A DNA stretch of 64,000 nucleotides from Belnapia mucosa (GTDB lineage Bacteria; Pseudomonadota; Alphaproteobacteria; Acetobacterales; Acetobacteraceae): positions 1 through 64,000 of the forward strand of contig NZ_JAEUXJ010000008.1 of NCBI RefSeq assembly GCF_016775475.1, in the 5' to 3' direction. Position numbers and translations under genes: made by a program. Below are positions 60,799 to 64,000 of the stretch, piece by piece; positions within the stretch are counted from its first letter, which is position 1; each line of letters opens with the position of its first letter. The notes beneath the pieces are model-generated. The model was not told where the DNA came from. It was given only the letters and a program-made list of their open reading frames with translations, and searched no databases.

Positions 60799-62205
60799 AT
60801 GGCCGAGACCCGCACCGAGACCGACAGCCTCGGCACCATCGACATCCCCGCCGACCGCTATTGGGGCCCGCAGACCGAGCGTGCCCGGCGCCTGTTCCGT
60901 ATCGGCACGGAGCATTTCACCCCGGCCCTGATCCGCGCCGTCGGCCTGCACAAATGGGCCTGCGCCGAGGCCAATGAGCGCCTGGGCGAACTCGCCCCCG
61001 ACCTCGCCGGCCCGATCAAGCAGGCGGCGCAGGAGATCGTGGACGGCAAGCGCGACGCCGACTTCCCGCTGCCGATCTGGCAGACCGGCTCCGGCACCCA
61101 GACCAACATGAACGCCAACGAGGTCATCTCGAACCGCGCGAACGAGATGCTGGGCCAGCCGCTCGGCACCCGCAAGCCGGTGCATCCGAATGACCACGTC
61201 AATCGGGGCCAGTCCTCGAACGACAATTTCCCGACCATGATGCATATCGCCGCCGCCGAGACGGTGGAGGGGCGGCTGCTGCCGGCGCTCGGGCGGCTGC
61301 ATGCGGCGCTGAACCAGCGCGCCGCCGAATGGGCCGACATCATCAAGGTCGGCCGGACGCATATGATGGATGCGGTGCCGGTCACGCTCGGCCAGGAGGC
61401 CGCGGCCTGGGCCCGCCAGGTGGAACTCGGCCAGGAACGCCTGCGCGCCACCCTGCCGCGGCTGCTGATGCTGGCCCAGGGCGGCACCGCGGTCGGCACC
61501 GGCCTCAACCGCCACCGCGACTTCGACCGCGTCTTCTGCGAAATTGTCGCCGACCTCACCGGCCTCGCCTTCGCGCCCAATCCCAACAAGTTCGAAGGCA
61601 TGGGCGCGCATGACGCGCTGGTCGAGCTGCAGGGGGCGATGAATGTCATCGCCGTCTCGCTCAACAAGCTCGGTAATGATGTCCGCCTGCTCGGCAGCGG
61701 CCCGCGCTCCGGCCTGTCGGAGCTGGTGGTGCCGGCGGACGGCCTCTCCTCCTCCATCATGCCGGGCAAGACCAACCCGACCCAGGCGGAGGCGATGACC
61801 ATGGTCTGCGCCCAGGTGATGGGCAACACCACCACCGTCACCATGGCGGGCGCGCAGAGCTTCCTCGAGCTCAATGTTTTCAAGCCGGTCATCATCCATG
61901 CGGTGCTGCAATCGGCGACGCTGCTGGCCGATGCCGCCGAGAGCTTCGCCGAGCACATGGTCCTGAAGCTGGAGCCGGCGCGGGAGCGCATCGCCGAGAA
62001 TCTGGCCAAGTCGCTGATGCTGGTGACGGCGCTGAACCCACGGATCGGCTATGACAAGGCCGTCGCCATCGGCAAGCTGGCGCTGAAGGAGAATCTGACG
62101 CTGCGCGACGCCGCCCAGAAGCTCGGCCATGTCAGCCCCGAGGATTTCGACCGCTGGGTCCGGCCGGAGGACATGGTCACCCCCGGCGCGACGCTGGATG
62201 GGTGA
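60799..62205 (+). CDS. fumC: Class II fumarate hydratase FumC
   Basis: FumC is the oxygen-stable, metal-free fumarase of the aspartase/fumarase superfamily. The 468-residue protein carries GSGTQTNMNANEVISNRA, HPNDHVNRGQSSNDNFPT and the signature GSSIMPGKTNPTQAEA in the form SSSIMPGKTNPTQAEAMTM. The start has CAAGGAG upstream. It lies 2.1 kb after a class I fumarase with three genes between. The RHH gene overlaps its 3' end by 8 nt, so coupling is likely. Confidence 0.97.
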   Translation: MAETRTETDSLGTIDIPADRYWGPQTERARRLFRIGTEHFTPALIRAVGLHKWACAEANERLGELAPDLAGPIKQAAQEIVDGKRDADFPLPIWQTGSGTQTNMNANEVISNRANEMLGQPLGTRKPVHPNDHVNRGQSSNDNFPTMMHIAAAETVEGRLLPALGRLHAALNQRAAEWADIIKVGRTHMMDAVPVTLGQEAAAWARQVELGQERLRATLPRLLMLAQGGTAVGTGLNRHRDFDRVFCEIVADLTGLAFAPNPNKFEGMGAHDALVELQGAMNVIAVSLNKLGNDVRLLGSGPRSGLSELVVPADGLSSSIMPGKTNPTQAEAMTMVCAQVMGNTTTVTMAGAQSFLELNVFKPVIIHAVLQSATLLADAAESFAEHMVLKLEPARERIAENLAKSLMLVTALNPRIGYDKAVAIGKLALKENLTLRDAAQKLGHVSPEDFDRWVRPEDMVTPGATLDG

Positions 62206-62419
62206 GGAGAGGCATCTCCGGAAACGCAGCTTCCAGCTCGCCGGGCATCGCACCTCGGTGGCGCTGGAGGCGGAGTTCTGGGTGGTGCTGGAAGCGGCCG
62301 CCGCCCGGCGGGGGCAAAGCCTCGCCGGGCTGGTGACGGAGATCGACACCGCCCGGGCCGGTACGGCGCGGCCTTTGGCGAGCGCGTTGCGGGTCTTCGC
62401 CCTGGCGGAAAAGCCTTAA
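62198..62419 (+). CDS. Ribbon-helix-helix protein (Arc-like)
   Basis: The 73-residue protein has a short ribbon-helix-helix region: RKRSFQLAGHRTSVALEAEFWVVLEAAAARRGQSLAGLVTEID. This resembles the RHH_4 group found next to fumC in related alphaproteobacteria. RHH proteins bind DNA as dimers, but for this subgroup no target is known. Its ATG lies 8 nt inside fumC, and its stop overlaps the convergent hypothetical gene by 4 nt. An earlier start is possible only by running through fumC and is rejected. Confidence 0.75.
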   Translation: MGEERHLRKRSFQLAGHRTSVALEAEFWVVLEAAAARRGQSLAGLVTEIDTARAGTARPLASALRVFALAEKP

Positions 62420-62730
62420 CGCGTCCGCGCCGGCGCGGAGACGTTGCCGTGACCCTCATTGCCGCCGAGGGTCGCCGCCAGCAGCCCCGCCGCGACGCCG
62501 AGCGGCAGGGCGACCAGCAGCGGCATGGAACTGCCACTCTCCGGCGGCGGCGGCAGGCGGTCGCCGATCACCCGGCGCGGGCGTCGCAGCGCGGCGGTGC
62601 CGCCGATGGCCCCGGCGCCACGGGCCGGCACCACCACCGCCGCATCCCCTGGCACCACCACGCGCTGCTGCGCCGCCGCCGGCTCCGACAGGCCGGTGAG
62701 CAGGAACAGCAGGGCGGCTATCCGTTTCAT
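62416..62730 (-). CDS. Hypothetical secreted/membrane protein
   Basis: The 104-residue protein begins with a likely signal peptide (MKRIAALLFLLTGLSEPAAAQQ). A short stretch of Val, Pro, Gly and Arg (VPGDAAVVVPARGAGAIGGTAALRRPRRVIGDR) follows, and a second hydrophobic helix (about 68-88, MPLLVALPLGVAAGLLAATLGG) near the C-terminus could anchor it in the membrane. I do not recognise a family, and its length is typical of lineage-specific small envelope proteins. It converges with the RHH gene and lies 39 nt downstream of maiA on the same strand. The start at MKRIAALL is the best signal-peptide start. Confidence 0.6.
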   Translation of the reverse strand: MKRIAALLFLLTGLSEPAAAQQRVVVPGDAAVVVPARGAGAIGGTAALRRPRRVIGDRLPPPPESGSSMPLLVALPLGVAAGLLAATLGGNEGHGNVSAPARTR

Positions 62731-62769
62731 AAGCGAACTGTTGACGCACCCGCTCTCGGGCTGCAAGCC

Positions 62770-63396
62770 CTATTCGGCATCCGGCTGGCGTTCGGGCGCC
62801 GCCTCGGCAAAGGCCGGCAGGGCGAGGCAGGCGGCCTCGGCGGCCAGCAGCCGCGGCATCGCCTCCAGCGCCACCCCGAAGCGCCGGGCATTGTAGAGCT
62901 GCGGCACCAGGCAGAGATCGGCAAGGCTGGGCGCCGGCCCGAAGCAGAAGGGGCCGGACTCGGCCAACGCCTCGCAGGCGGCGAGCCCTTCGGCGATGGT
63001 GTCATGCGCCCATCGGTTGGCCTCCTCCTGGCTGTGGCCCATGGATTTCAGCCGGGCGAGCACCTTCAGGTTCTGCACCGCATGAATCTCGCAGGCGATG
63101 GCCAGCGCAAAGGCCCGCACCCGGGCCCGCGTCACCGGATCGGCCGGCAGCAGCGGCGGGTTGGGATGCGTCTCGTCCAGGTATTCGATGATGGCGAGGG
63201 ACTGGATGAGGCTGTGGCCATTCTCCAGCAGCAGCGCCGGCACCAGCCCCTGCGGGTTGAGCCGGAGATAGTTCGCCGCCCGCTGCTCGCCGCGGCGGAG
63301 ATGGCGGAAGCTGTGCTGCGCCTCCAGCCCCTTCAGGTTCAGCGCGATCCGCACCCGATAGGCGGCGGAGGAGCGGTAGTAGCCGACCAGTTCCAT
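62770..63396 (-). CDS. maiA: Maleylacetoacetate isomerase (zeta-class glutathione S-transferase)
   Basis: The 208-residue protein has a thioredoxin-like N-terminal domain (YYRSSAAYRVRIALNLKGLEAQH, with the SSAAYR active-site serine pair typical of zeta GSTs), NPQGLVPALLLENGHSLIQSLAIIEYLDE for glutathione binding, and an all-helical C-terminal domain. It uses glutathione to isomerise maleylacetoacetate in tyrosine or homogentisate breakdown. The ATG at 63396 overlaps the stop of the acyl-CoA dehydrogenase gene by one base; a GTG one codon earlier is an alternative. No homogentisate genes are in the window. Confidence 0.92.
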   Translation of the reverse strand: MELVGYYRSSAAYRVRIALNLKGLEAQHSFRHLRRGEQRAANYLRLNPQGLVPALLLENGHSLIQSLAIIEYLDETHPNPPLLPADPVTRARVRAFALAIACEIHAVQNLKVLARLKSMGHSQEEANRWAHDTIAEGLAACEALAESGPFCFGPAPSLADLCLVPQLYNARRFGVALEAMPRLLAAEAACLALPAFAEAAPERQPDAE

Positions 63397-64000
63397 CACC
63401 GCCTCCCCAGCATGCTGCGGGCGATGATCAGCCGCATCACCTCATTCGTCCCTTCGAGGATGCGGTGGACGCGGAGGTCGCGGACGATCTTCTCAATCCC
63501 GTATTCCGCCAGATAGCCATAGCCGCCGAGCAGCTGCAGCGCGTCGTCGGCCACCTTGTGGCAGGTGTCGGTGACGAAGCGCTTGGCCATGGCGCAGAAA
63601 GCGCCGGCATCGGGCGCCTTGGCATCCAGCTTGCCGCAGGCGCGCCAGAGCAACGTCCGGCTCGCCTCCAGCTCCGTCCGCATATCGGCCAGGCGGAACT
63701 GAGTGTTCTGGAAATCGGCGATCGGTTTGCCGAAGGCCTGGCGTTCCTGGACATAGGCCAGGGCCTTGTCGAGCGCCGCCTGCGCCCCGCCGAGCGAGCA
63801 GGCGGCGATGTTCAGCCGCCCGCCATCCAACCCCGCCATGGCGAAGCGAAAGCCGTGCCCCTCCTCGCCGAGCAGGGCGGAGGCCGGCACCCGGGCGCCG
63901 TCGAAGATCAGCTGCCGCGTCGGCTGGGCGTTCCAGCCCATCTTCCGCTCGTTGGCGCCGAAGGAGAGGCCGGGCGTGTCCTTCGGGATCAGCAGGGCGG
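63396..64000 (-). CDS. Acyl-CoA dehydrogenase, partial (5' end beyond the window)
   Basis: About 201 C-terminal residues are visible, entering from beyond base 64000 (ALLIPKDTPGLSFGANERKMGWNAQPTRQLIFDGARVPASALLGEEG). They include the middle beta domain and the C-terminal helical domain with ERQAFGKPIADFQNTQFRLADM, LQLLGGYGYLAEYGIEKIVRDLRVHRILEGTNEVMR, where the EGTNE segment supplies the catalytic Glu region or FAD contacts. Acyl-CoA dehydrogenases oxidise acyl-CoA thioesters with FAD; this resembles the isobutyryl- or short-chain type. The real gene must start to the right of the window. It overlaps maiA by one base. Confidence 0.93.
   Translation of the reverse strand, partial: ALLIPKDTPGLSFGANERKMGWNAQPTRQLIFDGARVPASALLGEEGHGFRFAMAGLDGGRLNIAACSLGGAQAALDKALAYVQERQAFGKPIADFQNTQFRLADMRTELEASRTLLWRACGKLDAKAPDAGAFCAMAKRFVTDTCHKVADDALQLLGGYGYLAEYGIEKIVRDLRVHRILEGTNEVMRLIIARSMLGRR

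Overview
The window is a GC-rich bacterial chromosome segment with dense genes and frequent 1-4 nt gene overlaps. Several markers point to an alphaproteobacterium: a circularly permuted two-piece ssrA gene, a PhyR-NepR-EcfG general stress locus, an alphaproteobacterial-type SspB next to ssrA, DUF4167 next to prmC, and class I plus class II fumarases. Three orphan Bug-type (TctC) binding proteins suggest Acetobacteraceae (Roseomonas-like); that family-level call is inference from content. No insertion sequence, prophage or CRISPR array was seen.

Layout. 0-12 kb: M23 peptidase, clpB, a MOSC protein, a VOC protein, thiC under a TPP riboswitch, then hisS-prfA-prmC-DUF4167. 12-18 kb: DUF4142 lipoprotein, rodZ-like gene with ispG and a small downstream membrane ORF, nitronate monooxygenase with lysC, and divergent ubiG. 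18-26.5 kb: an accessory block with an orphan HWE histidine kinase, a large arylsulfatase, and a four-gene operon (Bug receptor, small muconolactone-isomerase-like protein, CaiB/BaiF CoA transferase, Bug receptor), ending in an AT-richer stretch with a hypothetical membrane-anchored protein. 26.7-32.4 kb: tRNA-Lys(CUU), then the cell-shape operon mreB-mreC-mreD-mrdA-rodA.

32.5-38 kb: a small lipoprotein, an SbmA/YddA-like ABC transporter, a secreted protein with an internal duplication, DUF1328, and the general stress response locus (phyR, two ECF sigma genes, nepR). 38-47.5 kb: branched-chain amino acid synthesis (leuA with a leucine-rich leader peptide; ilvB-ilvN-ilvC) interrupted by a catabolic-looking block (2-hydroxyacid dehydrogenase, cupin, Bug receptor, PuuE-like deacetylase), then miaA and serB. 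48.5-56.9 kb: protein quality control (DegP, HflK/HflC, ssrA, SspB) with mrp, ribokinase and thyX. 57-64 kb: class I fumarase, RidA, VOC protein, a two-domain methyltransferase, fumC, an RHH protein, maiA and a truncated acyl-CoA dehydrogenase.

Together the genes are mostly core functions: wall elongation, translation termination and rescue, proteolysis, cofactor and amino acid synthesis. They are interleaved with small accessory blocks for uptake and degradation of organic acids or sulfate esters. The most notable regulatory features are the TPP riboswitch, the candidate leucine attenuator, the ssrA-sspB pair, and the stress locus with two sigma factors.
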